A DNA stretch of 64,000 nt from Sediminibacillus dalangtanensis (GTDB taxonomy: Bacteria > Bacillota > Bacilli > Bacillales > Amphibacillaceae): contig NZ_CP046956.1 in the NCBI RefSeq assembly GCF_017792025.1, positions 2,108,001 through 2,172,000 on the forward strand. The letters run 5' to 3'. Of this stretch, positions 17,839 to 27,513 are shown piece by piece; position 1 is the stretch's first letter, and every line of letters begins with the position of its first letter. Below the pieces are notes generated by a model. It saw only the letters and a list, made by a program, of their open reading frames with translations, searched no databases and was not told the DNA's origin. Made by a program: the position numbers and the translations under genes.

Positions 17839-18279
17839 TTAATTGCACAAGGTTTTACTCTTCTTTAGTTGTTTGTACAACTTAAGCGTGGTGCCTTCTC
17901 CGGGATGTGAAACAACCTCAACCTTATCCATAAAATTTTCCATGATCGTAAAACCCATGCCTGAGCGTTCCAATTCTGGTTTGGAAGTGTACAATGGCTG
18001 TACCGCTTCGTTGATATCGGAGATACCGATACCCTCGTCCCTGATGACTAATTCAATTTCATCTTCCTCGATCGAACAGCTGATATAAATTTTTTGGTCC
18101 TCACTGTTTTCGTACCCATGAATAATAGAATTGGTAACTGCTTCCGAAACAACGGTTTTTAGTTCCGTCAATTCGTCCATCGTAGGATCCAGTTGTGCGA
18201 TGAAAGAAGCGACCGTTACGCGGGCAAATGCTTCATTTTCACTAACACTGGTGAATTCCAAATGCATATTATTTTTCAT
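17839..18279 (-). CDS. spoIIAB: Anti-sigma F factor and serine kinase SpoIIAB
   Basis: Binds SigF to keep it inactive and phosphorylates SpoIIAA. 146 residues, GHKL ATPase fold: N box [15 protein letters not shown]1 box IRDEGIGI, G2 box [13 protein letters not shown]. Start overlaps the spoIIAA stop (ATGA), giving the equal output the partner switch needs. Confidence 0.97.
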   Translation of the reverse strand: MKNNMHLEFTSVSENEAFARVTVASFIAQLDPTMDELTELKTVVSEAVTNSIIHGYENSEDQKIYISCSIEEDEIELVIRDEGIGISDINEAVQPLYTSKPELERSGMGFTIMENFMDKVEVVSHPGEGTTLKLYKQLKKSKTLCN

Positions 18280-18629
18280 GATGCTACCCCCAGACGAAGC
18301 AATGCATACTCTTCACTTTCTTCCAAACGGATGATTTTAAACAAGCCGGACATATCAAACAATCGTTTCACCGCAGGGGATATTGAACAAACGACCATCT
18401 CTCCTCCCAATTGCATCACTTCTTTGTACCTACCCAGAAAAACTCCCAATCCCGAGCTGTCCATAAAGCTTAAGTCCTCTAAATTCAATATAACGTGCTT
18501 GGCGTTATTTTCTCTGATTGCCTGCTGCCACTCCTTTTTCAATCGATCCGAAGTATGGTGGTCAAGCTCACCCGAGAGACGAACCAATAAAACATTCTCT
18601 TTGGTTGTGAATTGCGTGTTTAGACTCAC
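18276..18629 (-). CDS. spoIIAA: Anti-anti-sigma F factor SpoIIAA
   Basis: STAS-domain protein that, when unphosphorylated, pulls SpoIIAB off SigF. I place the start at GTG 18629 behind AAGGAGGAA, giving 117 residues, the same length as B. subtilis. The phosphorylation site is the serine in [11 protein letters not shown]. An upstream ATG would lie before the sigma-H promoter and is discarded. Confidence 0.96.
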   Translation of the reverse strand: MSLNTQFTTKENVLLVRLSGELDHHTSDRLKKEWQQAIRENNAKHVILNLEDLSFMDSSGLGVFLGRYKEVMQLGGEMVVCSISPAVKRLFDMSGLFKIIRLEESEEYALLRLGVAS

Positions 18630-18664
18630 TACTGATTCCTCCTTACTGTTTCTGTAGTGAATCT

Positions 18665-18692
18665 TTTCTTTACGGGTCATCTTAAATCCTGC
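18665..18692 (-). promoter_or_regulatory. Predicted sigma-H promoter of spoIIA
   Basis: GCAGGATTT (18684-18692), a 12-base spacer and AAAGAAA (18665-18671) on the minus strand match the sigma-H pattern RnAGGAwww-N11/12-RnnGAAT except for the last base. The spoIIA operon of B. subtilis has a sigma-H promoter here, between dacF and spoIIAA. Confidence 0.6.
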
Positions 18693-18734
18693 AAGGTGAC
18701 AAAAGAAGTGCAGGTTCGGTAAAACCCGCAAAAA

Positions 18735-19934
18735 TCACTGCTTTTTCAGCATTGCATGGAATGTCCGTTTAAATAACTGCCAATAGCCGGCATGATCGAC
18801 GTTTTCTTTCACAATGAGCGGTGTTTCCGACAATACTTTTCCATTATGGACAATCTCGACCTTGCCAACTTCATCGCCCATCTTCAAAGGAAGCGTTATG
18901 TCTTCCTGCATCACTACATTTGTATCTATGTTTTCCAAAGGTTCTCCTTTTTTATAAATCAACGAAATAGGTTCTTCCGTCACCACATCAATCGACTCAT
19001 TTGCTGCTTTTAATAAACTTAACTTTGAGACCGGTTGGTTGCTCTTGAACAGCTGTTTGGTATCAAAATGATTGAATGCATAATCAAGCATTTGGGTAAC
19101 ATCGCTATTCCGCTTTTTCGTTGTATCTGCACCCAAGACAACTGCAACCACTCGCATATCGTTTTTCTTTGCAGTAGCGGTCAAGCAATATTTTGCTTCA
19201 GAGGTATAACCGGTTTTCAAACCGTCGACACCCGGATAGAATTTGACCAGTTTATTCGTGTTGACCAGCCAGAATTCATCTTCGGTGCCTTCACGTAAAT
19301 AGCCGTCATAAATACCTGTATATTCTGTTATCTCCTCATGCTTCAATAGTTCCTTTGCCATAACACCCATATCATAAGCCGTGCTGAAATGCCCTTCTGC
19401 AGGGAGGCCTGTGGGGTTTTGGAAGCGGGTGTTTTCCAACCCTAGTTGCCTTGCTTTATCATTCATCATTTTGACAAATGCTTGTTCACTTCCGGCTATT
19501 CTTTCTGCCAGTGCAACACTTGCATCATTTCCGGAAGCTACTGCAACTCCCATCAATAGATCCTGCACCTTCATTTCTTCTCCGGCTTCCAGAAAAATTT
19601 GCGATCCGCCCATCGATGCTGCATATTCGCTCACTCTCACCTTTTCGTCTAGCTTGATTTTTCCTTCATCCAAAGCTTCCATAATAAGAATCATGGTCAT
19701 GATTTTTGTCATGCTCGCCGGCGGCAATTGCTTATGAGCATCTTTTTCATATAAGATTTTTCCTGTGTCTCGCTCCAGCAAAATTGCTGATTGGGAATTC
19801 TCTGCGAGATTCAGCTGATCCTCTGATGTCTGTTCTTTGTTTTGTTCCGCTGTATTTTCCTCGGCCATCATATTGACTGGAAAAACGCCAGAGAAAACCA
19901 TTAAAAAAGCTAGTAACAAGATTGTTTTTTTCAT
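18735..19934 (-). CDS. dacF: D-alanyl-D-alanine carboxypeptidase DacF
   Basis: Forespore-expressed penicillin-binding protein that tunes cortex cross-linking. 399 residues from ATG 19934, which follows GGAGGTATTGCT; an ATG 39 bases upstream lacks a ribosome site. Signal peptide MKKTILLLAFLMVFSGVFPV. Active-site motifs S74-M-T-K77, S134-G-N136 and K240-T-G242. It lies directly before spoIIAA as in B. subtilis, where read-through adds to spoIIA expression. Confidence 0.95.
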   Translation of the reverse strand: MKKTILLLAFLMVFSGVFPVNMMAEENTAEQNKEQTSEDQLNLAENSQSAILLERDTGKILYEKDAHKQLPPASMTKIMTMILIMEALDEGKIKLDEKVRVSEYAASMGGSQIFLEAGEEMKVQDLLMGVAVASGNDASVALAERIAGSEQAFVKMMNDKARQLGLENTRFQNPTGLPAEGHFSTAYDMGVMAKELLKHEEITEYTGIYDGYLREGTEDEFWLVNTNKLVKFYPGVDGLKTGYTSEAKYCLTATAKKNDMRVVAVVLGADTTKKRNSDVTQMLDYAFNHFDTKQLFKSNQPVSKLSLLKAANESIDVVTEEPISLIYKKGEPLENIDTNVVMQEDITLPLKMGDEVGKVEIVHNGKVLSETPLIVKENVDHAGYWQLFKRTFHAMLKKQ

Positions 19935-20031
19935 AGCAATACCTCCAAATGTTAGTATTGTTATTTTTTCCATATGGAGGACAATTTATAACAAAAAAAT
20001 AAGGCCGGGATAAAAGCATGGCCACCAAAGC

Positions 20032-20075
20032 AAAAACCGAGCGAATTCTAAGTGCCAATCAAATTCGTTCGGTTT
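20032..20075 (-). terminator. Terminator-like stem-loop
   Basis: AAACCGAGCGAATT / AATTCGTTCGGTTT, 14 positions with one G-U pair when read on the minus strand, followed there by more T. It repeats the stem of the pdp terminator and may block read-through into dacF. Confidence 0.55.
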
Positions 20076-20129
20076 GTATTTGTATATTCTCTTTTTATCC
20101 TGTTGTTTAATGCGTGCTTCAAATCGCTA

Positions 20130-20174
20130 CGGCAAGATACTACGCGTTCCCGCGGAAAGCGAAGTACCTTGCCG
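20130..20174. repeat. Short palindrome related to the 124-bp repeat
   Basis: CGGCAAGATACT / AGTACCTTGCCG (one wobble) enclose CGTTCCCGCGGAAAGCG, which is the reverse complement of the core of the repeat at 16843-16966. It looks like a shortened copy. Confidence 0.5.
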
Positions 20175-20226
20175 GAGTGGAAAGTTGCACTTTTCATAGG
20201 GTAGAACGGTTTGCTTTTTGCTCATC

Positions 20227-20254
20227 AAAAAAACCGAACGAATCGTTCGGTTTT
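20227..20254 (-). terminator. Terminator of drm-pupG-pdp
   Basis: AAAACCGAACGA / TCGTTCGGTTTT, a perfect stem with almost no loop, followed by T on the minus strand, ~40 bases after the pdp stop. Confidence 0.8.
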
Positions 20255-20291
20255 CATTTTGGTCACAATACTTCTCTCCCAGGTCATCCTT

Positions 20292-21593
20292 TTACTTGAT
20301 TACTTCGTATATTAGCTGATGCTTATTTGGCTTGTCATCCGCAATTTTGTACGCTTCTTTTACTTTAGTCAAAGAGTCTGCCGGATTTGGTTGTTCACTG
20401 TGCAGAACAGCTATGGTCTCTCCCTTTTCGATTGGATCCCCAATCTTTTTGTTAAGGGTGATTCCTACCGCATGATTAATTTTATCGTCTTTGGTCGCCC
20501 TTCCGGCACCTAAGTACATGGCAGCAACACCAATCGATTCGGCATCTATCTCCGCAACAAACCCCTCTTTGTTCGAGATTACCTCCACATGGTGGGGAGC
20601 AGCTGGCAGGCGGGATAGATCATCGATCATCGATAAATCCCCTCCTTGTGCAGAAATGAATGTACGGAATGCTTGAAAAGCCTCTCCGTTATCGAGTTTC
20701 TGTTCAAGTGCCTGGTAAGCTTCTTGATAAGACGGAAAAGCACCTGCCAACACAGCCATGTGTGCTGCCAATTCCAGACCAAGGTTTCGTAAATCCTCCA
20801 CTTTTTTTCCTTGCAGAACTTCTGCGGCTTCTTTGATTTCATTGGCATTACCGACCTCATAGCCAAGCGGCTGATTCATGTCACTTATGACAGCAATCGT
20901 GTTCCGGCCGAGTTTGTTACCGATATTCACCATCTCTTGTGCCAAAGCCTTGGATTCATCCAATGTTTTCATAAAAGCTCCAGAACCTGTTTTGACATCC
21001 AAGACAATACTGTCCGCTCCAGAAGCAAGCTTTTTACTCATAATCGAACCAGCAATTAAAGGAATTGAATCAACCGTGCCTGTTACATCCCTCAGTGCAT
21101 ATAACTTTTTGTCTGCCGGGGCTAGATTGCCAGTCTGTCCTGCTACAGAAAGCTTATGCTTGTTGACATTCGAGATGAACTCCTCTTTGCTCATTTCGAT
21201 ATGAAAACCGGAAATCGATTCTAGTTTGTCCAAGGTTCCCCCTGTATGACCCAGCCCTCTTCCGGACATCTTCGCCACCGGCACTCCCACAGAAGCAACC
21301 AAAGGTCCCGTTATAAAGGTGATTTTATCTCCCACGCCACCAGTGGAGTGTTTGTCCACTATGTGACCCTCAATCGCTGATAAATCGATGGTATCTCCGG
21401 AAGCTGCCATTGCTTCCGTGAGCACCGCTGTTTCATCAGCACTCATGCCTTTAAAATAAATAGCCATCATTAAAGCTGCTGCTTGATAATCCGGGATAGT
21501 CCCGGCAGTGTATTCCTCGACAAAAAAACGAATTTCCGAGTCCGTTAACTCCTGCCCATTCCGTTTCTTTAGAATTACATCGACCATTCTCAT
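20292..21593 (-). CDS. pdp: Pyrimidine-nucleoside phosphorylase Pdp
   Basis: Phosphorolysis of uridine, thymidine and deoxyuridine to base plus (deoxy)ribose 1-phosphate. 433 residues with the family signature SGRGLGHTGGTLDKLES, phosphate-binding KHSTGGVGDK, and KTGSGAFMKT. The ATG follows AAAGGTGAT. With drm and pupG it forms a salvage operon; in B. subtilis pdp sits instead with dra-nupC. Confidence 0.96.
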   Translation of the reverse strand: MRMVDVILKKRNGQELTDSEIRFFVEEYTAGTIPDYQAAALMMAIYFKGMSADETAVLTEAMAASGDTIDLSAIEGHIVDKHSTGGVGDKITFITGPLVASVGVPVAKMSGRGLGHTGGTLDKLESISGFHIEMSKEEFISNVNKHKLSVAGQTGNLAPADKKLYALRDVTGTVDSIPLIAGSIMSKKLASGADSIVLDVKTGSGAFMKTLDESKALAQEMVNIGNKLGRNTIAVISDMNQPLGYEVGNANEIKEAAEVLQGKKVEDLRNLGLELAAHMAVLAGAFPSYQEAYQALEQKLDNGEAFQAFRTFISAQGGDLSMIDDLSRLPAAPHHVEVISNKEGFVAEIDAESIGVAAMYLGAGRATKDDKINHAVGITLNKKIGDPIEKGETIAVLHSEQPNPADSLTKVKEAYKIADDKPNKHQLIYEVIK

Positions 21594-21616
21594 TAGTTAT
21601 CACCTTTTTACTTTTA

Positions 21617-22435
21617 TCATGGTAAAGTTTTGACTATTTTCTTAACGAAACTCAAGAAATCCTGCCGTACGCGCTCCGTCGTCTCGATCACTTCCTGGTG
21701 AGACAACGGCTGATCCAGTATGCCCGCAGCCATATTGGAAATACAAGAAATCCCCAGTACTTTGATTCCCATGTGTGCTGCAACAATCACTTCTGGAACC
21801 GTTGACATACCGACAGCATCTCCCCCGAGCGTTCGTAGCATTTTCACTTCGGCCCCTGTTTCATACGTAGGTCCGGTATTACCGACATAAACCCCTTGCT
21901 GGATGGAAAAATCTAATTCTTCCGCACACTTACGGGCGTGTTCCAGCAATTCTCTGTTATAAGCTTGGGACATGTCGGGGAAACGTGGGCCGATTTCTTC
22001 ATCGTTCGGACCTATCAACGGGTTTGTTCCCATGTTATTGATATGGTCCTCTATCAGCATTAAATCGCCCGGTTTAAATTGTTCATTAATTCCGCCAGCC
22101 GCATTGGTGACAAGCAATTTTTCTACACCCAAAAGCTTCATGACACGGACAGGAAACGTGACCTGATCCATGCGATACCCTTCATAGAAATGAAAACGCC
22201 CCTGCATCGCAATTACCTGTTTTCCCTCCAGGCGTCCAGCTACCAACTGGCCTTTATGACCCGAAACGGTCGATTCCGGAAAATGAGGAACCGATTTATA
22301 TGGAATAATGATAGGATCTTCAATCTCTTCTGCGAGAACTCCAAGTCCAGAACCAAGAATCAGGCCGATAACGGGTTTTTCCTCCAGCTTCGATTCGATA
22401 TATTGCGCTGATTCTTTCATTTCTTTGCTATTCAT
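21617..22435 (-). CDS. pupG: Purine-nucleoside phosphorylase PupG
   Basis: Trimeric, guanosine/inosine-type PNP that splits purine nucleosides with phosphate. 272 residues; LGSGLGVLAEEI, the phosphate loop SGHKGQL, and NAAGGINEQFKPGDLMLI are intact. Starts with ATG behind GGGGGGAGTACACA, 13 bases after drm. Confidence 0.96.
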   Translation of the reverse strand: MNSKEMKESAQYIESKLEEKPVIGLILGSGLGVLAEEIEDPIIIPYKSVPHFPESTVSGHKGQLVAGRLEGKQVIAMQGRFHFYEGYRMDQVTFPVRVMKLLGVEKLLVTNAAGGINEQFKPGDLMLIEDHINNMGTNPLIGPNDEEIGPRFPDMSQAYNRELLEHARKCAEELDFSIQQGVYVGNTGPTYETGAEVKMLRTLGGDAVGMSTVPEVIVAAHMGIKVLGISCISNMAAGILDQPLSHQEVIETTERVRQDFLSFVKKIVKTLP

Positions 22436-22448
22436 TGTGTACTCCCCC

Positions 22449-23630
22449 CTATTGACTGATTTCCTTCAAAAAGCTATGGCCGTGTTCCGGCATTTTGATA
22501 GCAAAGTTATCCGCTATCGTTGCTCCTATATCAGCAAATGTTTTTCTAATCTCCAGTTCCTTTCCGTTTTCGATACCCGTATGGTAAACAAGTAACGGCA
22601 CAAATTCCCTCGTATGGTCTGTGCCATGGTGAACCGGGTCGTTTCCATGATCGGCTGTAATGATCAGTAAATCATCGCTTTTCAGTTTTTCCAGGACTTC
22701 CGGCAAGCGGGCGTCGTAACGCTCCAACGCCTCTCCATACCCCTGCGGGTCGCGACGATGACCATATTTCGCATCAAAATCGACCAAATTCAAAAAGCTT
22801 AATCCTTGAAATTCTTTATCCATGGATTCAACCAACTTGATCATGCCGTCATCATTATCTAAGGTTCGGATTGCTTCGGTTACTCCTTCACCATCATAGA
22901 TATCGGAAATTTTGCCAAGTGCTATTACATCCAGTCCGCCATCTTCCAGTTCATTCATCACCGTTCTTCCGAAAGGTTTCAACGCGTAATCATGCCTGTT
23001 CGCAGTTCGTTCAAACGCCCCGGGCTCTCCAACAAACGGACGAGCGATAACCCTTCCGACCATGTATTTTTCATCGAGCGTCAGTTCACGTGCAATTTCA
23101 CATATACGGTATTGTTCTTCTATCGGAATAACATCTTCGTGTGCTGCAATCTGCAGTACCGAATCGGCAGATGTATAGACAATCAACGCCCCTGTTTCCA
23201 TATGCTCTTTGCCGAGCTCTTTGATAATTTCCGTACCGGATGCAGGTTTGTTTCCAATAACTTTTCGACCGGTTTTCTCCTCTAATTCAGCAAGCAATTC
23301 ATCAGGAAATCCTTCTGGAAACGTCCGGAACGGCTGTTGAATGTTCAACCCCATTATTTCCCAATGGCCTGTCATGGTGTCCTTGCCATTAGATGCTTCC
23401 TGCATTTTTGTATAATGGGCTTTCGGCTGTGCCGCTGTGGGGATGCCTTTTATTTCCCGGATATTGCTTAATCCCAGTTCCCCCATGTGAGGCATTTGTA
23501 GTCCATCCATATGTTCGGCAATATGCCCTAACGTATCAGCACCTTTGTCATCGAATTTTTCTGCGTCCGGTGCTTCTCCTATCCCCACTGAATCCATTAC
23601 AATTAAAAAAACACGATTAAATTCCTTCAC
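22449..23630 (-). CDS. drm: Phosphopentomutase Drm (DeoB)
   Basis: Turns the (deoxy)ribose 1-phosphate made by PupG and Pdp into the 5-phosphate. 393 residues of the alkaline-phosphatase superfamily: metal sites near [15 protein letters not shown] and [19 protein letters not shown], nucleophile threonine in [10 protein letters not shown]. The GTG start follows AGGAGGG by six bases. First gene of the salvage operon. Confidence 0.96.
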   Translation of the reverse strand: MKEFNRVFLIVMDSVGIGEAPDAEKFDDKGADTLGHIAEHMDGLQMPHMGELGLSNIREIKGIPTAAQPKAHYTKMQEASNGKDTMTGHWEIMGLNIQQPFRTFPEGFPDELLAELEEKTGRKVIGNKPASGTEIIKELGKEHMETGALIVYTSADSVLQIAAHEDVIPIEEQYRICEIARELTLDEKYMVGRVIARPFVGEPGAFERTANRHDYALKPFGRTVMNELEDGGLDVIALGKISDIYDGEGVTEAIRTLDNDDGMIKLVESMDKEFQGLSFLNLVDFDAKYGHRRDPQGYGEALERYDARLPEVLEKLKSDDLLIITADHGNDPVHHGTDHTREFVPLLVYHTGIENGKELEIRKTFADIGATIADNFAIKMPEHGHSFLKEISQ

Positions 23631-23737
23631 AACGATCCCTCCTATGTAGGTTACTTTCCCTTAAATATCACCAATTATGCTGCAAATGAAACGTTGTAGG
23701 ATGTCAGACAACTAAGAAAAACACGATACTTCTTATC

Positions 23738-23782
23738 TGTCCGCTGAGCCAGTCGCCAGGTAGGACAACTCCTTAGCGGACA
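23738..23782. other. Stem-loop between drm and xerD
   Basis: TGTCCGCT / AGCGGACA with a 29-base loop that contains further partial pairing. It follows the xerD stop by ~20 bases but has no T run on the minus strand, so its role as terminator is doubtful. Confidence 0.4.
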
Positions 23783-23803
23783 CTTTCTGTAGAAAAAGCA
23801 AAG

Positions 23804-24691
23804 TCAGGCCCTTGGATGATAAGCCTGATAAATATCCTTCAATCTTGCTTTTGTTACATGTGTATAAACTTGTGTTGTCGATATATCGGCATGTCCCAGC
23901 ATTTCCTGGACAGAACGTAAATCAGCTCCATTTTCAAGCAGATGTGTAGCAAAAGAATGCCGCAATGTATGAGGAGTGATTTCTTTGTTTATCCCAGCAT
24001 CTCTGGCAATCGCTTTCAACACTTTCCAGAAACCTTGTCGCGTCAATTGGTTTCCGTGATGATTCACAAATAGCGCCTCTGTATTTTTTCGATTGACTAA
24101 CGTTCCACGGGCAGAATCAATGTATTTTCCCACAGCTTCTCCTGCTATATTGCCTAAAGGGACAATTCTTTCTTTGGATCCCTTTCCAAAGCACCTGACA
24201 AACCCCATTGTAAGGTGAAGGTCGGTAACTTTCAATGAGATCAGTTCGCTAACCCGGAGGCCAGTGGCATACAGCATTTCCAGCATGGCTTTATTCCGAA
24301 TGGCAAGTGCGTCTTTTTCCGGTATATTAAGCAGCTTGTCCACGTCATCGGAGGATAAAACTTTGGGAAGCTTTCTTTCTTTCTTCGGTGTTTCAATATG
24401 TAAACTTGCATCTTTGCTGATACCATACTCCCTGACTATAAACTGGTGAAACAACCTTATAGAAGACAAAGTACGGGCTAACGTCGCCGAGGATTTACCA
24501 CTATCCTTTAAATGGTATAAAAATTGCATGATATGGTGACGATCAACCGCTTCCCATCCCTTTACGGCCAGATTTTCGGCGAGGAACAGCTGGTATTGCT
24601 TCAAATCCCTTTTATAAGATTGCAGGGTATTGTCAGACAATCCCCTCTCAACAGTCAGGTAATGAAAAAAGTCTTTCATTTCATCCTTCAT
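23804..24691 (-). CDS. xerD: Site-specific tyrosine recombinase XerD
   Basis: Resolves chromosome dimers at dif with XerC. 295 residues from ATG 24691 (ribosome site GGGGAG), one fewer than B. subtilis RipX. The SAM-like N-terminal domain is at 1-90. Catalytic residues lie in TGLRVSEL (Arg), [11 protein letters not shown] (His, Arg), [15 protein letters not shown] (His and the nucleophile Tyr). The longer frame start at 24742 would overlap yqzK and is rejected. Confidence 0.95.
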   Translation of the reverse strand: MKDEMKDFFHYLTVERGLSDNTLQSYKRDLKQYQLFLAENLAVKGWEAVDRHHIMQFLYHLKDSGKSSATLARTLSSIRLFHQFIVREYGISKDASLHIETPKKERKLPKVLSSDDVDKLLNIPEKDALAIRNKAMLEMLYATGLRVSELISLKVTDLHLTMGFVRCFGKGSKERIVPLGNIAGEAVGKYIDSARGTLVNRKNTEALFVNHHGNQLTRQGFWKVLKAIARDAGINKEITPHTLRHSFATHLLENGADLRSVQEMLGHADISTTQVYTHVTKARLKDIYQAYHPRA

Positions 24692-24699
24692 TTTTGTTC

Positions 24700-24918
24700 C
24701 TACTCCCCTAATCGAAAAAATATCGACAAACGTTCCACCCATTCCTGGTCATCCTGATTAAATACTTTAACCGCCCTTCCTTCAGGCGGATCATAACGGT
24801 GATAATCTTGGTATTCTGCATGCATCGCCCTCAAACCGAAATAGAATAAGAGGGTACAAGCCGTAAAAATGATGAATATTTTCAACGCATCTTTGATCAG
24901 CAGCAATGCGGGTTTCAT
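24700..24918 (-). CDS. yqzK: YqzK family protein (DUF4227)
   Basis: 72-residue membrane protein of unknown function, placed between fur and xerD as in B. subtilis. One membrane helix ([16 protein letters not shown]) and a conserved extracytoplasmic or cytoplasmic tail [15 protein letters not shown]...[12 protein letters not shown] 24918 has the better spacing from AAGGAGAT than the ATG six bases before. Confidence 0.9.
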   Translation of the reverse strand: MKPALLLIKDALKIFIIFTACTLLFYFGLRAMHAEYQDYHRYDPPEGRAVKVFNQDDQEWVERLSIFFRLGE

Positions 24919-25045
24919 AGGCATATCTCCTTGATCTCCTAAATAGTTTTTCTATTAATAAAGATATGCCAAAAAAACGGGAAAATATACGTCAAATTAA
25001 GATTAACAGATTCCGGTTCAGGACAAAAGTATTTTCCGTGTGGAT

Positions 25046-25510
25046 TTAAGAGGTTTGTGCTTTCTCAGCCGCTTCCAGCTGGCAATTTTTGCAAACACCA
25101 TGGAAGGTAAGTCGATGATCTTTCACCTGAAAACCCCAATCATTTTGTACAATTTTTTCTACATCTTCCAATAAATCATCTTCTATTTCCTCGACAGAGC
25201 CACATTCCATACAAACAAGATGGTGATGAAAGTGGGCTGCGCCTTCTTTTCTTAAATCATATCGAGATACGCCATCTCCAAAATTGATTTTGTCGACTAT
25301 TTTAAGTTCTGATAACAATTCTAAAGTACGATAAACAGTAGCCAAACCTATTTCAGGGGCTTTTTCTTTAACAAGAAGGTAGACATCCTCTGCACTCAAA
25401 TGATCCTCTTCCCGTTCCAATAGAACACGTACGGTTGCCTCCCGTTGAGGGGTCAGTTTATAACTTTGTGCGTGCAGCTGTTTTTTTATCCGGTCGATTC
25501 GATGTTCCAA
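25046..25510 (-). CDS. fur: Ferric uptake regulator Fur (TTG start)
   Basis: Iron-responsive repressor. 154 residues from TTG 25510: GGGAGGG precedes it and the product starts like B. subtilis (LEHRIDRIKKQL). The promoter at 25541-25569 puts the transcript start near 25534, so the frame's ATG at 25555 is not transcribed and the ATG at 25528 would have almost no leader. Winged helix ATVYRTLELLSEL; metal sites HFHHHLVCMECG and a second CKNC pair. Upstream are two Per boxes. Confidence 0.94.
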   Translation of the reverse strand: MEHRIDRIKKQLHAQSYKLTPQREATVRVLLEREEDHLSAEDVYLLVKEKAPEIGLATVYRTLELLSELKIVDKINFGDGVSRYDLRKEGAAHFHHHLVCMECGSVEEIEDDLLEDVEKIVQNDWGFQVKDHRLTFHGVCKNCQLEAAEKAQTS

Positions 25511-25540
25511 GTCCCATCCCTCCCTCATAATACCAACTTT

Positions 25541-25569
25541 ATTATAAGCAGACATGGAACTAGTGTCAA
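25541..25569 (-). promoter_or_regulatory. Consensus sigma-A promoter of fur
   Basis: TTGACA (25564-25569), a 17-base spacer and TATAAT (25541-25546) on the minus strand: a perfect vegetative promoter, ending ~30 bases before the fur TTG start. Confidence 0.9.
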
Positions 25570-25570
25570 A

Positions 25571-25585
25571 TTATAATAATTATAA
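25571..25585. promoter_or_regulatory. Per box 1 upstream of fur
   Basis: TTATAATAATTATAA matches the PerR 7-1-7 consensus TTATAATnATTATAA at every position and abuts the -35 element. B. subtilis fur is known to be repressed by PerR. Confidence 0.85.
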
Positions 25586-25593
25586 TCTGTTAT

Positions 25594-25608
25594 TTATAAT
25601 TATTATAA
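25594..25608. promoter_or_regulatory. Per box 2 upstream of fur
   Basis: TTATAATTATTATAA is a second perfect Per box, 23 bp centre to centre from box 1, close to two helical turns. Together the boxes are arms of a perfect 20-bp inverted repeat. Confidence 0.8.
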
Positions 25609-25619
25609 TTTGATAAAAT

Positions 25620-26258
25620 TTATTGATAAATCCATTCTATTACCACCTGCATGGCCGGTTTCGAAACAAAAGATTCCACCAAAGAAGCGGCGGCTACAAA
25701 CAACAAAAGCGTCATAAATGACATGCTATATTTTGCGAATGGCTGCAATATCGGTTGTTGCGAGCGCCTGGTGAATAATTTGCGTAAAAGAGTGAGTGAA
25801 AAGATCATGGCAAGGCTTCCGGCTATCAAGTACGCTGGGATAATCAAAAGATTTTGCGGTGCAATAGAAGCAGCCGCAAACAACAATCCCTTCCATCCCA
25901 TTTGATTGACAAAAAAACCTACAGAAAACCCGACTACCAGTCCTTTTACAAACAGCATCACCCAAATCACCGGCAGCCCGATGATCGACAAACCTAATAG
26001 GAATAACAAGAGCAAGTATTTTAAGTGATAAAAAATACTTGATTTGAAGACCTCCTGACTGTCTGCTATGGTTCCATCCATCATTTGGCCAAAGAAACGG
26101 TCGAGATAAAAAAACAAATCTTCCCTTTGAATAAAGTTCATACTGTTAACGATTATGGCGCCGAAAATAATGCCGATCAAAAAAAGGATGAGCATAAAAA
26201 AGTAAATGGCTGCATGTTCTCTTATATGGTTTGCGATCAGGTTCCGGTTTTTATACAT
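25620..26258 (-). CDS. spoIIM: Stage II sporulation protein M (SpoIIM)
   Basis: Membrane protein of the SpoIIDMP machine that removes septal peptidoglycan for engulfment. 212 residues from ATG 26258 (ribosome site ATGGGGGAT); an in-frame ATG 15 bases upstream is possible. Five or six membrane segments; conserved FGAIIVNSMNFIQREDLFFY (20 residues) and IAPQNLLIIPAYL. The order yqxK-spoIIM-fur is that of B. subtilis. Confidence 0.95.
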   Translation of the reverse strand: MYKNRNLIANHIREHAAIYFFMLILFLIGIIFGAIIVNSMNFIQREDLFFYLDRFFGQMMDGTIADSQEVFKSSIFYHLKYLLLLFLLGLSIIGLPVIWVMLFVKGLVVGFSVGFFVNQMGWKGLLFAAASIAPQNLLIIPAYLIAGSLAMIFSLTLLRKLFTRRSQQPILQPFAKYSMSFMTLLLFVAAASLVESFVSKPAMQVVIEWIYQ

Positions 26259-26345
26259 AATATCCCCCATCATCTAATTGATAGTTTTGGTTATACTTCA
26301 AATCTATGAGGGATAAGGAATAATTAGACCAAGAAATAGACTACG

Positions 26346-27512
26346 TTATGGCAGCTTGATTTTACCATATCTTCCTCCTCCGCCAGCTACAGCCTTTAGT
26401 TTGCCTTCTCTCATGGCAATGATTGCTTCAGCAAGTTTATCGGATACAACTTTTTCTAGTGCTTGTTTGCTAGTATGGTGCAAGATGTGCATTTCAGTTC
26501 CGAAAGCGTCAAGCAATTTATGCAGCGTTTTGGGGCCGAGGGTCGGCAAATATTCCAGCGGGACCTGATGAATGTATGGAGGCCTGGAAGGAAAATTAGT
26601 GGCATTCGCCAACTCACGGATTCTATCTGCAACTCCTTTGATCCACTTTTCGCTGCCGCAATTTCCGCAAACATGTCCTTCGTCAACCGGGTGGAAACAA
26701 TCCGAACAAACGGTTTCATGATATTTACCCAGCAGCGGATTCATCCCATAATTGGCTTCAATCCTCCGCCCGTTCAGCTGTTGCAAAGCCCATTTTAATT
26801 CTTGAAAAGAAGGGGCCTCCATACGTATTTTCTGATACTCCCTGCCTATTTTGGCCAGCGAATGAGCGTCCGAGTTTGACAAAAAAGAAAACGGGTGCAG
26901 TTCCTCAATCTGATCAGCCATTTTCGTATCGGCACTCAACCCGAGTTCTATGCCATCGATTAAATCAGGATCCAATATTTCTGTCAGCGACTGCTTTACC
27001 CCTTTTCCGTATAAGCTTTTAAACGGCGTGAAAACATGGGCGGGAATGAACAGGCCTGATAGTTCCTTTACTTTGTCCTGCAGCTGTTTAGCAGTTCCGT
27101 AATATCGTTGCGAGCTAAGATGGATATTGGTCACTCGCTCTTTTAACCACTCAGTGAATCCTTTCATGCTTTCCAAATCGGGGAAAAAACAAAGAACATG
27201 GATTGGACCTTGGCATAGCGAATCATACACCTCCACTTCCGAGCCAAGAATTAAGGTGGTCCGCTCATATTGAATGCCGCCATCTTGCAATGGCCATGCA
27301 CCGTGATCGGCGATCAATTCTCTCAATTCCGATTGGACAGCGGGGACGTGACTGTCTATTACACCGACCAAATCCATGCCTTTATGCCTGCTCGCTTCTA
27401 TTAAGATGTGCGACAAGGTCAGTGACTTCGCTCCTGTTATCTTTACCGGTTTATTGAACATGTCACGGCCTATATGGATATGCAAATCGGCAAAGTAACT
27501 GGATAACGCCAT
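26346..27512 (-). CDS. yqxK: YqxK, endonuclease-Q-like PHP-domain protein
   Basis: 388 residues from ATG 27512, two bases after the nudF stop and behind GGAGAGTAAG. N-terminal PHP phosphoesterase domain (ADLHIHIGRD, metal His and Asp; GVIDSHVP), a zinc ribbon CSDC...CGNC near residue 270, and a C-terminal helix-hairpin-helix (LPTLGPKTLHKLLDAFG). Archaeal EndoQ cuts DNA at deaminated bases, so a DNA-repair nuclease is the likely role, not shown for this protein. Confidence 0.88.
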   Translation of the reverse strand: MALSSYFADLHIHIGRDMFNKPVKITGAKSLTLSHILIEASRHKGMDLVGVIDSHVPAVQSELRELIADHGAWPLQDGGIQYERTTLILGSEVEVYDSLCQGPIHVLCFFPDLESMKGFTEWLKERVTNIHLSSQRYYGTAKQLQDKVKELSGLFIPAHVFTPFKSLYGKGVKQSLTEILDPDLIDGIELGLSADTKMADQIEELHPFSFLSNSDAHSLAKIGREYQKIRMEAPSFQELKWALQQLNGRRIEANYGMNPLLGKYHETVCSDCFHPVDEGHVCGNCGSEKWIKGVADRIRELANATNFPSRPPYIHQVPLEYLPTLGPKTLHKLLDAFGTEMHILHHTSKQALEKVVSDKLAEAIIAMREGKLKAVAGGGGRYGKIKLP

Positions 27513-27513
27513 T

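Larger units (their letters stand above)
19935..20291. other. Intergenic region between dacF and pdp
   Basis: Holds two minus-strand stem-loops sharing the CCGAACGA/TCGTTCGG stem (20032-20075 and 20227-20254) with a small palindrome (20130-20174) between them. No credible ORF and no clear dacF promoter were found. Confidence 0.5.

Noticed and set aside
20227..20254. LexA-box look-alike in CGAAC-GAATC-GTTCG
   Set aside because: Spacing is five instead of four, and it is a terminator stem at a gene end, repeated elsewhere in the same role.
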